Assembly (NCBI GenBank): GCA_036005125.1
Contig: DASYQV010000266.1
Coordinates: forward strand, 1-9,529
Direction of reading: 5' to 3'
Length of the DNA stretch: 9,529 nucleotides
DNA from: DASYQV01 sp036005125
GTDB taxonomy: Bacteria > Acidobacteriota > Vicinamibacteria > Vicinamibacterales > UBA2999
This document shows positions 9,484 to 9,529 of the stretch, one piece after another. The notes under the pieces were generated by a model. It searched no databases, was not told the origin of the DNA, and saw only the letters and a program-made list of their open reading frames with translations. Positions within the stretch are counted from its first letter, which is position 1. Each line of letters begins with the position of its first letter. Position numbers and translations under genes: made by a program.

Positions 9484-9529
9484 ATGAGCTACATCCGCGG
9501 GGAAAGTCGGGAGCAGATCTACTTGTTGC
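9484..9529 (+). CDS. N-terminus of a probable IS1182-type transposase (partial)
   Basis: The ATG at 9484 opens MSYIRGESREQIYLL and runs off the window. GGAGG (9472-9476) lies 7 nt upstream, an ideal ribosome site. The opening pattern, M-x-[FY]-I-x-G-E-x-R-x-Q followed by Leu-Leu, is how I remember transposases of the IS1182 group beginning before their LDDY segment. Only 15 residues are visible, so this is a tentative call. If right, the left end of the insertion sequence should lie in the about 100 bp upstream. Confidence 0.55.
   Translation, partial: MSYIRGESREQIYLL

Overview
The window is GC-rich chromosomal DNA, roughly two thirds G+C by eye, with strongly G/C-ending codons. It most likely comes from a free-living bacterium of the Acidobacteriota type. 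This placement is an inference. It rests on exported proteins with Ala/Pro-rich linkers, a carboxypeptidase-regulatory-like domain in a secreted protein, a zinc-ribbon thioredoxin, and short G+C-rich repeats between genes. No 16S rRNA or other marker is present to prove it.

Layout from left to right: (1) the last 12 codons of an unidentified plus-strand gene, converging on (2) a minus-strand thioredoxin-2-like gene. Just upstream of that gene, on the same strand, is (3) an exported protein with a carboxypeptidase-regulatory-like domain and a degenerate cupin domain. Divergent from it is (4) pepT, an M20 tripeptidase. An array of twelve 11-bp repeats follows, then a TATAAT promoter and a textbook TPP riboswitch controlling (5) thiC, the HMP-phosphate synthase of thiamine synthesis. 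A long imperfect inverted repeat separates thiC from a convergent minus-strand gene for (6) an exported protein of unknown function. Divergent from that, with only 9 bp between start codons, is (7) a second M20 metallopeptidase resembling carboxypeptidase G2. About 500 bp without a recognisable gene precede (8) a large ClpA/ClpC-type double-ring AAA+ unfoldase. After a small hairpin and heptamer repeats the window ends in (9) the first codons of what looks like an IS1182-type transposase.

The genes look like ordinary housekeeping or accessory genes rather than one pathway. Two are peptidases that could feed amino-acid salvage. The Clp ATPase and the thioredoxin are protein-quality or redox functions. 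thiC stands alone without other thiamine genes and is controlled by its riboswitch.

I see no clearly new multi-gene system. The most unusual signals are these. The Clp ATPase has lost the aromatic residue of both pore loops but keeps all ATPase motifs and a ClpP-docking-like LGF tripeptide. All three complete minus-strand genes have a -10-like box exactly 6 nt before the ATG and no Shine-Dalgarno sequence, which suggests leaderless mRNAs. There is also the 11-bp repeat array before the thiC promoter, with one exact extra copy of its unit near the clp start.
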